Part shown: positions 1 through 9,063 of the stretch, piece by piece
Layout of the letters: every line of letters starts with the position of its first letter
How positions within the stretch are numbered: position 1 is the stretch's first letter
Notes under the pieces: generated by a model
Told to the model about the DNA's origin: nothing
The model's database searches: none
What the model saw: only the letters and a program-made list of their open reading frames with translations
Assembly (NCBI RefSeq): GCF_023156385.1
Contig: NZ_JAKZAK010000001.1
Span: forward strand, 186,001-250,000
Length of the DNA stretch: 64,000 nucleotides
Origin: Marinobacter xestospongiae
GTDB taxonomy: Bacteria; Pseudomonadota; Gammaproteobacteria; Pseudomonadales; Oleiphilaceae
Reading direction: 5' to 3'
Program-made: the position numbers and the translations under genes

Positions 1-2
1 TT

Positions 3-968
3 GCCATGGGCGCCGGTGCGCTCAGTTTCCGGGTACCACCCAATGGCTGGAAACCGGAGGGCTGGCAGGCCCCGGCCAGCAGCAACGCCAATGGCATGAT
101 TACTCACGGCCATGTCCATCTCAGTGTGGCGTGGCGTACCCGTCAGTTCTGGCTGATCTGGGGAGTGCTGTTCCTCAACGTCACGGCGGGCATCGCGGTG
201 ATCTCCATGGCCAGCCCGATGCTGCAGGATGTGTTCGGCGGGGCCCTGGTGGGTCTGGATGACACCTCCGGTGGCCTCACCGCAGCGCAGCAAGCGGCAG
301 TGGTGGCGGCTGCGGCCGGCCTGGTGGGGCTGATCAGCCTGTTCAACAGTGTTGGTCGGCTGTTCTGGGCGTCGCTGTCTGACAAGATTGGCCGCAAGAA
401 CACCTACTACACCTTCTTTGTACTGGGCATTGCCATGTACTGTCTGCTGCCGACCTGGGGTCACCTGGGTATGGCGGGGCTGTTCGTGATTTCGATCTGC
501 GTCATCCTCAGTATGTATGGCGGCGGCTTTGCTACCGTGCCGGCCTATCTGGCGGACATCTTCGGCACCCAGATGGTTGGCGCCATCCACGGTCGGTTGC
601 TGACCGCCTGGACTGCTGCCGGTCTGGTGGGCCCGGTCATCATTGCGATGATCCGCGAAGGCCAGCTGGAGGCCGGGGTCGAACCCGCATTGGTCTATGA
701 CCGCACCCTCTACATCATGGCCGGCCTGCTGTTACTGGGGCTGATCTGTAACAGTCTGGTGAAACCGGTAGACCACTCACTGCACATGAGCGATGAGGAT
801 CTCGCCCGGGAGCGCGCTCTGCAGAAGGACAGCGGTGTCGCTGCCAACGCTGCAGATGCGGCCCGGGGGCGCTTCGGTGCGACCGGGGTGATGGCCTGGC
901 TGGCGGTGGGTATCCCCTTCCTGATCGGGCTCTACATCGCCCTGGCCAAGGCCGCTGCGCTGTTCTGA
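3..968 (+). CDS. MFS transporter of the oxalate/formate antiporter (OFA) type, 5' end outside window
   Basis: This is the C-terminal part (about 320 residues) of a 12-helix major facilitator. The reading frame is open to the window edge, so the ATG at 6 is probably internal. The opening residues (PPNGWKPEGW) match the segment that in OFA proteins follows the sixth helix. At least five hydrophobic helices follow, plus the loop SVGRLFWASLSDKIGRKN, which is the MFS motif-A-like loop between helices 8 and 9. OFA carriers exchange or take up small carboxylates such as oxalate or formate at the inner membrane. It converges with a ModE-like regulator 30 bp downstream. Such regulators accompany molybdenum formate dehydrogenases, so formate is a reasonable but unproven substrate. 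Confidence 0.8.
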   Translation, partial: AMGAGALSFRVPPNGWKPEGWQAPASSNANGMITHGHVHLSVAWRTRQFWLIWGVLFLNVTAGIAVISMASPMLQDVFGGALVGLDDTSGGLTAAQQAAVVAAAAGLVGLISLFNSVGRLFWASLSDKIGRKNTYYTFFVLGIAMYCLLPTWGHLGMAGLFVISICVILSMYGGGFATVPAYLADIFGTQMVGAIHGRLLTAWTAAGLVGPVIIAMIREGQLEAGVEPALVYDRTLYIMAGLLLLGLICNSLVKPVDHSLHMSDEDLARERALQKDSGVAANAADAARGRFGATGVMAWLAVGIPFLIGLYIALAKAAALF

Positions 969-997
969 CAAGTGGGTCAGCCCGTCGGTGCGCGGCA

Positions 998-2080
998 TCA
1001 GCCAGACGGGCTTTCACCTAACAGCGCCTCGAACGTGGTGACCTCGCCGGGGCGGTCTGGCTGGTAACCGGGAACCTGGCCAATACGGGCAACCACGGCC
1101 TCTGATGCCATCAATGCCCGCAGCCGAGTCAGTCCCGGTTGCTCCAGTCGGTCCTGGTGGCACACCAGCAGATAGTGCTCCCGGGCCAGTTGCCGATACC
1201 GCAGACCAAACTGGGCTGCAGCGGCCTCCACTCCGAATCCCACATCCGCCATACCGGCGGCCACGAAGGCCGCTACGGCGGTGTGGGTAAACTCCTGTTG
1301 TGGTGACAGGTTCAGGTCGGCTTCGGCCAGTCCCTGATGCTGCAGCAATCGATTGAACAGCACCCGGGTGCCGGAGTGGTGATCTCGGCCAATGAAACGC
1401 AGTTGCCGCTTGACCAGGTCGGTGAGATGGCGCACCGGTGGGGTGGTGTCCGGCCGCATCATCAGACCTTCGCTTCGGGTGACAAACCGGATCAGCCGCA
1501 GTGGCCGTCCGGCCAGCAGGTGGTGATAGTGGGCCAGGGTGTCCTGTGCCAACGCCGGATCGGTGGGGAAATGCAGGCTGGCTACGTCGCAGTCACCCCG
1601 GTTAAGGGCTGACAGCGCTTCTTCCGGGTTCCGGTACTGCAGGTTCACCGACAACTGATCGTTGAACTCCGTCAGCAGGGCAACGGCGTAGCCGTGGCTG
1701 GCGTGCAGTCGCAACACCGTTTCGGCATTGGCCCGCAGGTGCTGGATCTGGCCATTGAGTTCGGCGGCCATGCTGTCCAGCTGGGGACCAAGCCGGGCCT
1801 TGACCCGGTGCTCGGCCCAAAGCAGCGTTTCACCCAGCTCGGAGAGGGTTGTGCCGCGGCCCTTACGCATGTTCACCAGGGATAGTCCGAACACCTCCCC
1901 AGCCCGGTTCAGCAGGTTCCAGCCGTGACGATAGGAAATCCCGGTCCGCCGTGCCGCATCGGTGAGTTTTCCGGTGTCACGAATGCCTGCCAGCAAACGA
2001 AACAGGGTTGGTTCAAGCAGGTCGCTCTGCTCGCTCTGGAACAGCCAGGCGGGCGCGATGGTCAGTTTGTTGTTGTTCAT
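998..2080 (-). CDS. ModE-like HTH regulator with periplasmic-binding-protein-type ligand domain
   Basis: This is a 360-residue cytoplasmic regulator. Residues about 15-100 form a LysR/ModE-type winged helix (LTDAARRTGISYRHGWNLLN). Residues about 125-340 resemble the type-2 substrate-binding fold seen in regulators that sense molybdate or related oxyanions. There is no TOBE domain, so this is not classical ModE. No clear ribosome-binding site precedes the ATG, but the N-terminus fits the family. The family is known beside formate dehydrogenase and molybdenum cofactor genes. Its convergent neighbour is an OFA-type carboxylate carrier, and the main molybdoenzyme in this window is NarG. Control of molybdenum-dependent formate metabolism is inferred from context only. 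Confidence 0.7.
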   Translation of the reverse strand: MNNNKLTIAPAWLFQSEQSDLLEPTLFRLLAGIRDTGKLTDAARRTGISYRHGWNLLNRAGEVFGLSLVNMRKGRGTTLSELGETLLWAEHRVKARLGPQLDSMAAELNGQIQHLRANAETVLRLHASHGYAVALLTEFNDQLSVNLQYRNPEEALSALNRGDCDVASLHFPTDPALAQDTLAHYHHLLAGRPLRLIRFVTRSEGLMMRPDTTPPVRHLTDLVKRQLRFIGRDHHSGTRVLFNRLLQHQGLAEADLNLSPQQEFTHTAVAAFVAAGMADVGFGVEAAAAQFGLRYRQLAREHYLLVCHQDRLEQPGLTRLRALMASEAVVARIGQVPGYQPDRPGEVTTFEALLGESPSG

Positions 2081-2282
2081 TGGGAGGGATCGCCGATTGC
2101 TGAAAACCCCTATCTCATCAAATGGTCCGAGTGATTGCCATGGGTCTTTGGTGCCTGTCGATAAACGGAAAAATCCGGCATGGATTTATCGAACTGTCGA
2201 CCTTGCCCGGCCATTGGCTCGCGGTTCTGCTAAAACAGCCGATCCAGAAAAATATAGATTGAGATGGTTTCTGAGGTTGAGA

Positions 2283-2819
2283 ATGAGACGTGTTGTACAT
2301 TCGTTGACGCTGCTTGGCCTGGTGTTTGTGGCCAGCTCCCTTTCTGCCCGCGAGCTTGTGGTGGGCGATACCGGCATCACCTTCCAGGCGCCGGATGAAT
2401 TCAAGGTGCTGTCGTCGGAGGTGATGGCGGCGAAGTGGCCCAGTCGCCGGGCTCCGCGCTGGGCCGTAGGCAACCGGACCGGTGGTACCACCATTGCCTA
2501 TGACCTGAAACCCCATGACATTTCCCAGGCCTCCGCGGACCAGCTGATTGGGGTGTTCAGCCAGCTGTTCAGCAGGGTGGTACCCGGCATCGTCTGGCAG
2601 CAGCGCCGGACGCTGGATATTGATGGTCGCCAATGGGTGCATCTGGAGTTCACCTCCAATGCTATCGATACCGATATCCACAACAGCCTGCTGGCGACCA
2701 GCTATGGCGACCAGATGCTGGTGTTCAATTTCAACTCCACCCGGGAAGAGATCAAGCAATACCAGGAAGCCTTGGAGGCCAGCATGATGACTATCTCTTT
2801 GCCGCCAGCGGGTCTGTGA
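2283..2819 (+). CDS. small exported protein of unknown function
   Basis: This predicts 178 residues. The ATG at 2283 was chosen because it opens directly into a signal peptide (MRRVVHSLTLLGLVFVASSLSA, then RELVVGD), whereas the frame upstream has no protein-like character. The mature part (about 155 residues) is a compact alpha/beta sequence with no cysteine or recognisable catalytic motif. It resembles small periplasmic proteins that describe a stress-response or PsbP-like fold (IAYDLKP, WVHLEFTSN), but I cannot assign a family. The next gene starts 49 bp downstream on the same strand and may be co-transcribed. Confidence 0.65.
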   Translation: MRRVVHSLTLLGLVFVASSLSARELVVGDTGITFQAPDEFKVLSSEVMAAKWPSRRAPRWAVGNRTGGTTIAYDLKPHDISQASADQLIGVFSQLFSRVVPGIVWQQRRTLDIDGRQWVHLEFTSNAIDTDIHNSLLATSYGDQMLVFNFNSTREEIKQYQEALEASMMTISLPPAGL

Positions 2820-2868
2820 GCGGTCTTTTGCCGGCAGTTCTCCGATAACGTTCCACCGTACAGGATGT

Positions 2869-3567
2869 ATGATGACGGATACCGTTCCCCCCAAGGCTTC
2901 CCCCGCCGATGTTGCCCTCACCGATGTGGCCGCGCACCTGACCCGAGAGCCAACGCTTGGGCAGGTATTGAAACCGGTAAACCGCCAGAACCTGTCGGCG
3001 TCGGCGATTGACTGGAAACCGCTGCAGCGAGGTGGCGCCAACTTCCGTACCCATTGTCTGCACGACGTTGCGCCGGATCGGCTGGAGTTCCGGGCCAGTG
3101 GCGGACTGCGGCGGTTCTGTCTGGTGTTTATTGTGGCCGGTCTGGTCCTGTCCGGGCTGTTTGTGAGTGAGCAGTTGGCGGCCGGGCCGCGCATCGACCA
3201 GTGGTTGCCGGTGTTGTTCCCGCTGCTGTTCGTTCTGGCCGGCGTGGTGATGTGGTGGCTGGCTGGCCAGCGACGGGTGTTTGATCTCACGCAGGGCTAT
3301 TACTGGCGGGGGAAAGGCAGGGTGACCGGGCCCGAGGCGTTGAACAAACAGAAAGATGTGGTTGCCCTGGCGGAGATTCGGGCACTGCAGTTACTGGAGG
3401 AACGGGTTCACAGCGATGGCGCTTCCTATTACAGCTTCGAACTCAATCTGGTTCTGGCGGGAGGGCGCCGGATCAATGTGATCGACCACGGCAGTCGTGC
3501 CTCGGTGGTAAAGGATGTCACTTTACTTGGCCAGCGGTTGGGTGTACCGGTGTGGGATCGCAGCTGA
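2869..3567 (+). CDS. two-helix inner-membrane protein, unknown function
   Basis: This predicts 232 residues. Residues about 1-75 are soluble. Two membrane helices follow close together at about 80-100 and 106-126 (FCLVFIVAGLVLSGLFV and VLFPLLFVLAGVVMWWLAG). The C-terminal 100 residues are soluble and beta-rich, with a PH-like flavour (RVFDLTQGYYWRGKGRV, EIRALQLLEERV). This layout is common among small bacterial membrane proteins of unknown role. The start is a double ATG without a strong ribosome-binding site. It lies between an exported protein and an antibiotic-biosynthesis-monooxygenase-like protein, 12 bp before the latter, which suggests an operon. Confidence 0.65.
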   Translation: MMTDTVPPKASPADVALTDVAAHLTREPTLGQVLKPVNRQNLSASAIDWKPLQRGGANFRTHCLHDVAPDRLEFRASGGLRRFCLVFIVAGLVLSGLFVSEQLAAGPRIDQWLPVLFPLLFVLAGVVMWWLAGQRRVFDLTQGYYWRGKGRVTGPEALNKQKDVVALAEIRALQLLEERVHSDGASYYSFELNLVLAGGRRINVIDHGSRASVVKDVTLLGQRLGVPVWDRS

Positions 3568-3579
3568 ACGGAGCGTGAG

Positions 3580-3909
3580 ATGAAGTACCTGTTCGAGATC
3601 CGCGTGGCCGAAGGCCATACCGCAGAAGAGTACGCCGACGCCTGGGTGCGGGCGTCGCGCATCATCCAGCAGGCACCGGGTGCCCGGGGAACGGAACTGC
3701 ATCGCAAGATCGGTGACCCCCAGGCGCTGATCGCCATCGCCTACTGGGACAGCAAGGCGGACCGGGATGCCATGTCGGCAAAAAAGGACCCGGACGTGGC
3801 GGCGATCCTCGCCAGCGTTGCGTCTTTTGTGGAGATTCACCGGCTGGTAGAGTTCGAGGACCCGGAATGGACGGTGCTGCCACCGGGACAGGACGCCATA
3901 GCAGAGTAA
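3580..3909 (+). CDS. dimeric alpha/beta-barrel (ABM-like) protein
   Basis: This predicts 109 residues. It opens with MKYLFEIRVAEGHTAEEYADAW and has the beta-alpha-beta-beta-alpha-beta pattern of the antibiotic-biosynthesis-monooxygenase and stress-responsive barrel superfamily (GARGTELHRK, LIAIAYWDSKADRDAM, FVEIHRLVEF). Such proteins dimerise into a barrel that binds a hydrophobic ligand or haem. Many lack enzymatic activity, and no catalytic residue can be assigned here. A GGAGCG ribosome-binding site lies just upstream and the preceding membrane-protein gene ends 12 bp before it. Confidence 0.7.
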   Translation: MKYLFEIRVAEGHTAEEYADAWVRASRIIQQAPGARGTELHRKIGDPQALIAIAYWDSKADRDAMSAKKDPDVAAILASVASFVEIHRLVEFEDPEWTVLPPGQDAIAE

Positions 3910-4049
3910 CCGGTCGGGACATCCGCAGAGCGGTCCGGTCAGGCTCGCCGGGCGCTCGCTTGCGTTTTCAGGGGGGCCGGGGCACAGTGTCGCCCTTTGA
4001 TTCTGAGTGAACTCAGAGCCCCCCAGGAAAGCAACCAAGGAGACTGGTT

Positions 4050-4547
4050 ATGAACACCCTTCGCGCCACCGCCCTCGCCCTGTCGATCAGCCTGTCCGGA
4101 GCCGCCTTTGCCGATACCGATGGTCAACGGGAGACCGTGGAGAGACTGCTGAATCTGATGGACATGCAGGCGATGATGGACGGTATCGATGCGCAGCTGG
4201 ATCAGATGGCACCGCAACTGGGCCAGCAGATGGGGATACCGCCCTCGGAGCAGGCGCTGTTCAACGAGTTCATGTCTGACTTCATGGCGCTCAAGCGCAA
4301 GGAAATGACCTGGGAACGGATGAAGGAGCCCATGGTCGACATCTACCTGCGCCACTACACCGAGCAGGAGCTTCAGGACATGCTGGCGTTTTACAGCAGC
4401 GAGACCGGACAGTCCGTGGTGGCCAAAATGCCCCAGGTGGTTGGTGAGAGCATGCAGGTCTCCCAGCAGTTGATGCGGGACTTCCTGCCCAAAGTACGGG
4501 CCCTGGCGGAGTCCTACAAGAAGCGTCGCCAGAGCACCGACGAGTAG
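4050..4547 (+). CDS. DUF2059-family exported protein
   Basis: This predicts 165 residues with a signal peptide cleaved near AAFA-DTDG. The mature protein is helical with the DUF2059 hallmark YLRHYTEQELQDMLAFYSSETG (residues about 96-117) and a long amphipathic N-terminal helix rich in Met and Gln. DUF2059 proteins are periplasmic and of unknown biochemical role. The ATG is preceded by AAGGAG at good spacing. The gene stands alone, with about 140 bp of free sequence upstream. It converges with the LpxR-like gene. Confidence 0.8.
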   Translation: MNTLRATALALSISLSGAAFADTDGQRETVERLLNLMDMQAMMDGIDAQLDQMAPQLGQQMGIPPSEQALFNEFMSDFMALKRKEMTWERMKEPMVDIYLRHYTEQELQDMLAFYSSETGQSVVAKMPQVVGESMQVSQQLMRDFLPKVRALAESYKKRRQSTDE

Positions 4548-4575
4548 TCGCGGGCTCTCTGGCCACGGACGTGCT

Positions 4576-5610
4576 CTACAGCCGCCAGGTGACCGCCACA
4601 CTGCCGTAGGAGAACGCCTCCTTGTGGGTGTCCTCCTCGCCGGTGTTGGCCCGCACGATCAGCGAAATCTGAAAGCCGGGGCTGTGCCAGTCGACGCCGA
4701 CCCCGGCCTGCCCGACCCAGGGGGCCTGTTCCAGGTCGTAGGGGCCATCCTCGTGGTCCAGGTAGGAATAAGGCACATACTCCACACCGATTCCGATAAA
4801 CGCGGACCAGCCTGAGCCCGCCATATCCAGGGCGCCAGGCAGGCCGATGCTGGGGGAGGCACCGGAGTAATCGGGAATGAAGTTTACCGGCAAGTGCCGG
4901 CCCATCCGCCAGATCAGCGCGGCGGTGCCATTGGTGCGGAAGCCGGACAGCTCGGTACCCACAACCCAGGCCATTTCGTTCTCGACCTGGCCACCGCTGC
5001 GGAACAGGGTGCGTCCATGGTAGGCGTGAACACCCACCAGCAGGTTGCTGCCGAGCTGGTTGTCCCAGCCCCGGGGCTGGGTACTGCCGGTGATCTTGTG
5101 TACCCACTTCTGGGCCTGCTCTGCGCCACTGTCCGGGCCCACGACCCCCGCACCGATGCCGTAGCCGGTGATGCGTTCCCGATTCCAGCTCCACAGGGTG
5201 GTTTCCAGCCCCAGAAAACCGGCGTAGGGCAGGTCATCGTACTGGGGCTCGCTGGTGGCAATGTTCTCTGGCGTCAGCATCATCTGGCGAAGACTGGTCG
5301 CCAGTGCATGCTGTGTGCCGGCTGCACCGATGCCGGGCAGCCATTGGAGACGATCTCGCAGTGATCGGGCCAGTGTGCTGCGCTGGCCTTCTGGCGCCTC
5401 GGCCCGGTCGGTGAGGTAGGAAAGCCGTAGACCGTTGGTGTAGCCGCGGTCGCTGCCGGTCAGCAGATCGTTGTCCCAGGACAGGTTGACGACGTCGGAC
5501 TGGGCCGGCTGCATCACCCCCAGGCCGAGGGTCGCGCACAGAACATAGCCTGCATTGGGTAAAGAGCAGTATCGGGAAAAACGGTATCGGGAAAAACAGC
5601 GTGGGGACAA
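4576..5610 (-). CDS. LpxR-like (DUF2219) outer-membrane lipid A deacylase
   Basis: This predicts 344 residues from a TTG start at 5610. That start is preferred because GAGGAG lies 6 bp before it and it opens a plausible signal peptide; upstream in-frame starts run into the divergent acetyltransferase gene. The mature N-terminus (VVNLSWDNDLLTGSDRGYTN) carries the Asn-Asp pair and Gly-Tyr-Thr-Asn stretch typical of LpxR. The remainder is amphipathic beta-strand sequence ending in Arg-Leu after TWRL, as expected for a 12-strand barrel. LpxR removes the 3'-acyloxyacyl chain of lipid A in the outer membrane. The signal-peptide codons contain a 15-bp tandem repeat. Family assignment is good; activity on lipid A is inferred. 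Confidence 0.78.
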   Translation of the reverse strand: MSPRCFSRYRFSRYCSLPNAGYVLCATLGLGVMQPAQSDVVNLSWDNDLLTGSDRGYTNGLRLSYLTDRAEAPEGQRSTLARSLRDRLQWLPGIGAAGTQHALATSLRQMMLTPENIATSEPQYDDLPYAGFLGLETTLWSWNRERITGYGIGAGVVGPDSGAEQAQKWVHKITGSTQPRGWDNQLGSNLLVGVHAYHGRTLFRSGGQVENEMAWVVGTELSGFRTNGTAALIWRMGRHLPVNFIPDYSGASPSIGLPGALDMAGSGWSAFIGIGVEYVPYSYLDHEDGPYDLEQAPWVGQAGVGVDWHSPGFQISLIVRANTGEEDTHKEAFSYGSVAVTWRL

Positions 5611-5614
5611 ACAG
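5570..5614. repeat. three 15-bp tandem repeats inside the LpxR-like signal-peptide codons
   Basis: Units TATCGGGAAAAACGG (5570-5584), TATCGGGAAAAACAG (5585-5599) and CGTGGGGACAAACAG (5600-5614) follow each other without gaps. The first two differ at one base; the third is diverged. They encode the repeated FSRYRFSRY segment and end just inside the TTG start. The unit length keeps the frame, so copy-number change would lengthen the signal peptide without a frameshift. Confidence 0.8.
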
Positions 5615-5649
5615 GTCTCCTCGATCCACAACACGGTAAAGAATCGAAC

Positions 5650-6099
5650 ATGATACGACCATTTCGCGAACAAGACATGACGGCGGTGCTGGATATCTGG
5701 CTGGCGGCATCCATCCAGGCCCATGACTTCATTGAACCGGCGTTCTGGCAGGCCCAGGTGGAGGCCATGCGTGAGCAGTACCTGCCGGCCTCGGAAACCT
5801 GGGTCTGGTGTCACGACAACAACGTCGTCGGCGGCTTTCTCAGCCTTTATGGCGATACCCTGGCGGCGCTGTTTGTGGCGCCGGAGTTCCAGCGCCAGGG
5901 CTTCGGCCAGTCGTTGCTTGCGGTGGCCCGGGAGCAGCGGCCAACCCTGGAGCTAACGGTCTACAGCGCCAACGCGAACGCTGTGGCGTTCTACCGGCGC
6001 CAGGGATTCAGCGTCACCGGTGAGGCTCCCGATGCCCACACCGGCGCGCCGGAACTGACCATGGTCTGGCATCGTGAACCGCAAGTGACGTCTGGATAA
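5650..6099 (+). CDS. GNAT-family N-acetyltransferase, YjaB-like
   Basis: This predicts 149 residues covering one complete GNAT domain. The N-terminal strand-helix (MIRPFREQDMTAVLDIWLAA) is followed by HDFIEPAFW, a family feature shared with E. coli YjaB. Motif A is LFVAPEFQRQGFGQSLL (acetyl-CoA pyrophosphate loop RQGFGQ, about residues 82-87), and the last part is NAVAFYRRQGF. It transfers an acetyl group from acetyl-CoA to an unknown amine in the cytoplasm. It is divergent from the LpxR-like gene with only 39 bp between starts. The zinc-ribbon gene begins 26 bp downstream. Confidence 0.85.
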   Translation: MIRPFREQDMTAVLDIWLAASIQAHDFIEPAFWQAQVEAMREQYLPASETWVWCHDNNVVGGFLSLYGDTLAALFVAPEFQRQGFGQSLLAVAREQRPTLELTVYSANANAVAFYRRQGFSVTGEAPDAHTGAPELTMVWHREPQVTSG

Positions 6100-6125
6100 T
6101 GGCGCCGGCATAGGAGGGAAAGGCA

Positions 6126-8918
6126 ATGCGAGTGGATTGTGGCCAGTGTGGCACAACCCAGAGTCCGGGCTGGCAGGCTGGCATGCTGTGCCAGGCGTGC
6201 GGTGGTGTGGTGCGCCCGGAAGTAAGGTGTGCCTGGTGCTGTGAATGGACCCCGGACGCGAATTTCTGCCGCCATTGTGGCGCCGGGACCGTATCCCGGG
6301 AGCACTTTGGTGTGGCCCGGATGCTGAAGGCCGCGGGCGTGGACCGGCTCAGTCTTGCGGATCGGGTACGGGCGCTGACGCCGGCCCAGCAAGAGGATTA
6401 CCAGCGTCGCTACCTGCCGCATCAGGCATTGCTGGAGCGGCAGCTGCGGGCAATGGCCTGGATCGACCAGTGGTTGTTGGGCTGCCACGAGGTGGAGCTC
6501 GCCAATACCCTGGTGCCACTGATGCCGTTTGACGACGACACTCGAGAGGCGTTGGAACTGACGCCCCAGCCGGACCTTCAGTGCGACTATGAAACCCTGC
6601 TGCTGATGGTTCGCGATGCCCGTATTCCGCTGTTGAGCCACTATGCCCGCCGTGCCGTGTTCAAGGTTGCGTCGGCGTCGTTCGTGCGCAAGTTCGGACA
6701 GGACTGGTTGTGGCAGTGCCTCCACGAACTGGGTGATGCCACGGCGATGGACCTGGAAACCCTGGATGTCTTTGCCGAGCCATTGCTGGTGCTCTGGGGC
6801 CAGCCTGCGTTGCCCTGGCCTCCCGAGATCACGGAACCGTTGCTTCGCAGCTGCGAGGTGTTGCTTTATCACCCCCTGTCTGCGCGTCAGCGCCTCACTT
6901 TGGCGGCGGTGATTGCCCGCTGTCGGGCCAGCGGGGTGGCTTTTGATTCGTCGCTTTCGGCGTTGCTGGACGATATCGACGGATTTCTTGCCAGTGATGA
7001 TCGCCGGCTGCGGCTGATGGCTGCCTTGACCCTGGGCCACTCGCCAGTGATTGCACAGATGGCATCGGCACATGACGACCCGCTCACCGCGGCGGCAGGC
7101 TGCTGGTTGGCGGACCATGACCTGGAAAGGCTGGCATCAGTGCTGGCCGACGCAGACCCTGCGCTGGTGGCGCTGTGGTGTCGGCGACTGGTGATCCGGC
7201 CCCGGCACTGGCCTGACACGTTGAACCAGGCGCTGTTGTCCCGGCTGGCCCAGTCCCGGGAGCCCGCGCTAAGGCAGGAGCTGGTGACCGCCTTGCTAGC
7301 GCCTGGCGCCGGGGCCGAGGTCGTCGCGCAACTGGTGAGTGAAGCTCGCCAGTGTCGTGATCAGGCACTGGTGGCGAACCTGCTGCGACAGCACTGGCGC
7401 GAGGCGGACACCCTGTGGCCGTTGCTGGCGGAGGAACTATGGCATCCAGAGTTGGCCGAGGTGTTACTGGACCTTGCGGAGGACCGCTGTTTTCCGGCCG
7501 GATTACTCAAACGGTTACTGACCGGTGATGCGCTGACGAATGCCGGGCGGATCACGCTGGCGACACGGCAACTGCAGGCCGGCAGTCGTTCCGGCTCCGA
7601 AGGGCTGGCACCGGCGCAGGCAGAGTGCCTGCTGCTACTGGCCACTGACCACCTGGAGGCCGGAGAGGGTGATAGGGTTGCCTCCTGGCTGGTGCGATTG
7701 CTGCTGGAGCATCACGATTCGGTGGTGGCGGTGCTTGAGACCCGGTCTGAACTGGCCGAGCGTCTGGCCAGGGCCCTGGGCGACGAGGGCTCGTCGGCTC
7801 TTGGGCGCCACGCCATGAGTGACAACCTGGCACAGGCGCTGCTGGGTTCCCGCAGCCAGCCGTCGCCATTCTACCGGGCCTGGCGTGGTCAGCAGGACGG
7901 CCTCCCGGCATTGGCCTGTGCCGCTGCCCGACAACTGGGTTATCACCATGACTACCCGGAGGGCTTCCACCAGGCCCTGCTGTTGCAACTGGCCCGGGCT
8001 GGTGACGGCCCAGGCTCCGAGGACTGGGTGTTACTCGCCGACCTGCTGCGGGTCCCGACAGCGGACGCCACTTGTCTGGCCCGGCTACTGGCGCTGGCCC
8101 TGTCAGGCGCGGCTGGTACGCCGCTGGCTCCCCTGGAACTGGTGCAGGCTTCCAGCTCTGATCCGGAGCACTTGGCCGAACGTCTGCCGCCACTGGATTG
8201 CGAGGACTGGGGGACCGGACTGGTCCGTGCCCTGATACAGGGTGAACCGGTCGATGACGGGGTAGAAATGTTGCTGAGTGCCAGTGCCCTGGCGGTGGCT
8301 CGCGATGGAGAACGCTGGTTGTCCGGTCAGGGCGGGGCACTGGCCAATGCGGTACTGACGGCCCTGAACCGGGGCTGTCCCGGGTCCTGGCAACTGACTC
8401 TGCTGCGCCTTTTGGAGGCGCTGGCTGAGCATCTGGCGCTGTCGTCGGAGACACCGCACCCGGGGGTTCAGGGCGATTTGCCTCCCGCTGTTGAAACGGC
8501 GCTGTCAGCAGATGCTGTCACGGCCCTGGTGCAATGGCTGACCCCTGCTGGTCGAGATGCTGGCGACGATGGGGATACGGGTAACTGCGACGGTGTGGTT
8601 GACTGCAAGGATGCGGTTGCCACTGAAGAGGGGGACGCGCCGGGCGTCGATGTCGACACTGACAAAGGTGAAGGTACGGACGATGCTGCTGGCAATGACG
8701 TGGCAGTGGCGCAGACCCTGGCTGGCCTGGAACAGGCCCTGGCGGCTGCCAGAACCGCTGCTGAGGGGCAGCCTCCGGAAGTGGCGGAAGCCATCCTGGC
8801 GGCAACCCGGGAAGGGCTGGAGCCGGGCATTGCCATGGTGTTGCCGATGTTGTCGGCCTTGCCCCTGGAGCATCAGATGGCCTATCTGGACCGTATCCAG
8901 CAACTGCGGAGTCAGTAA
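6126..8918 (+). CDS. large zinc-ribbon, helical-repeat protein of unknown function
   Basis: This predicts 930 residues, cytoplasmic, with no signal or membrane helix. The first 55 residues hold two zinc ribbons: C5-x2-C8 with C22-x2-C25, then C35-x2-C38 with C48-x2-C51. From about residue 60 to 760 the sequence is almost entirely Leu/Ala-rich helical pairs (for example LRLMAALTLGHSP and EPALRQELVTALLAPG) resembling degenerate HEAT repeats. An acidic low-complexity linker (about 810-860, rich in Asp and Gly) precedes a final helical piece. The ATG follows AGGAGGG. I do not recognise the family. The architecture (zinc ribbon plus alpha-solenoid) suggests a scaffold that binds protein or nucleic acid, but that is inference. 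Confidence 0.7.
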   Translation: MRVDCGQCGTTQSPGWQAGMLCQACGGVVRPEVRCAWCCEWTPDANFCRHCGAGTVSREHFGVARMLKAAGVDRLSLADRVRALTPAQQEDYQRRYLPHQALLERQLRAMAWIDQWLLGCHEVELANTLVPLMPFDDDTREALELTPQPDLQCDYETLLLMVRDARIPLLSHYARRAVFKVASASFVRKFGQDWLWQCLHELGDATAMDLETLDVFAEPLLVLWGQPALPWPPEITEPLLRSCEVLLYHPLSARQRLTLAAVIARCRASGVAFDSSLSALLDDIDGFLASDDRRLRLMAALTLGHSPVIAQMASAHDDPLTAAAGCWLADHDLERLASVLADADPALVALWCRRLVIRPRHWPDTLNQALLSRLAQSREPALRQELVTALLAPGAGAEVVAQLVSEARQCRDQALVANLLRQHWREADTLWPLLAEELWHPELAEVLLDLAEDRCFPAGLLKRLLTGDALTNAGRITLATRQLQAGSRSGSEGLAPAQAECLLLLATDHLEAGEGDRVASWLVRLLLEHHDSVVAVLETRSELAERLARALGDEGSSALGRHAMSDNLAQALLGSRSQPSPFYRAWRGQQDGLPALACAAARQLGYHHDYPEGFHQALLLQLARAGDGPGSEDWVLLADLLRVPTADATCLARLLALALSGAAGTPLAPLELVQASSSDPEHLAERLPPLDCEDWGTGLVRALIQGEPVDDGVEMLLSASALAVARDGERWLSGQGGALANAVLTALNRGCPGSWQLTLLRLLEALAEHLALSSETPHPGVQGDLPPAVETALSADAVTALVQWLTPAGRDAGDDGDTGNCDGVVDCKDAVATEEGDAPGVDVDTDKGEGTDDAAGNDVAVAQTLAGLEQALAAARTAAEGQPPEVAEAILAATREGLEPGIAMVLPMLSALPLEHQMAYLDRIQQLRSQ

Positions 8919-9063
8919 CGGCATCTTCCATACTGTCTGAGTGACTGGTTGAGGTTGCCTGGCCAAAAGTGGCTGACCCGTTGATACCTGTCTACTCTTG
9001 AGACATCGGACGCGGTAATCGTCGGAGGCGTACGTTCGCCTTCGGTGACCTCAGGAGGGTGCA

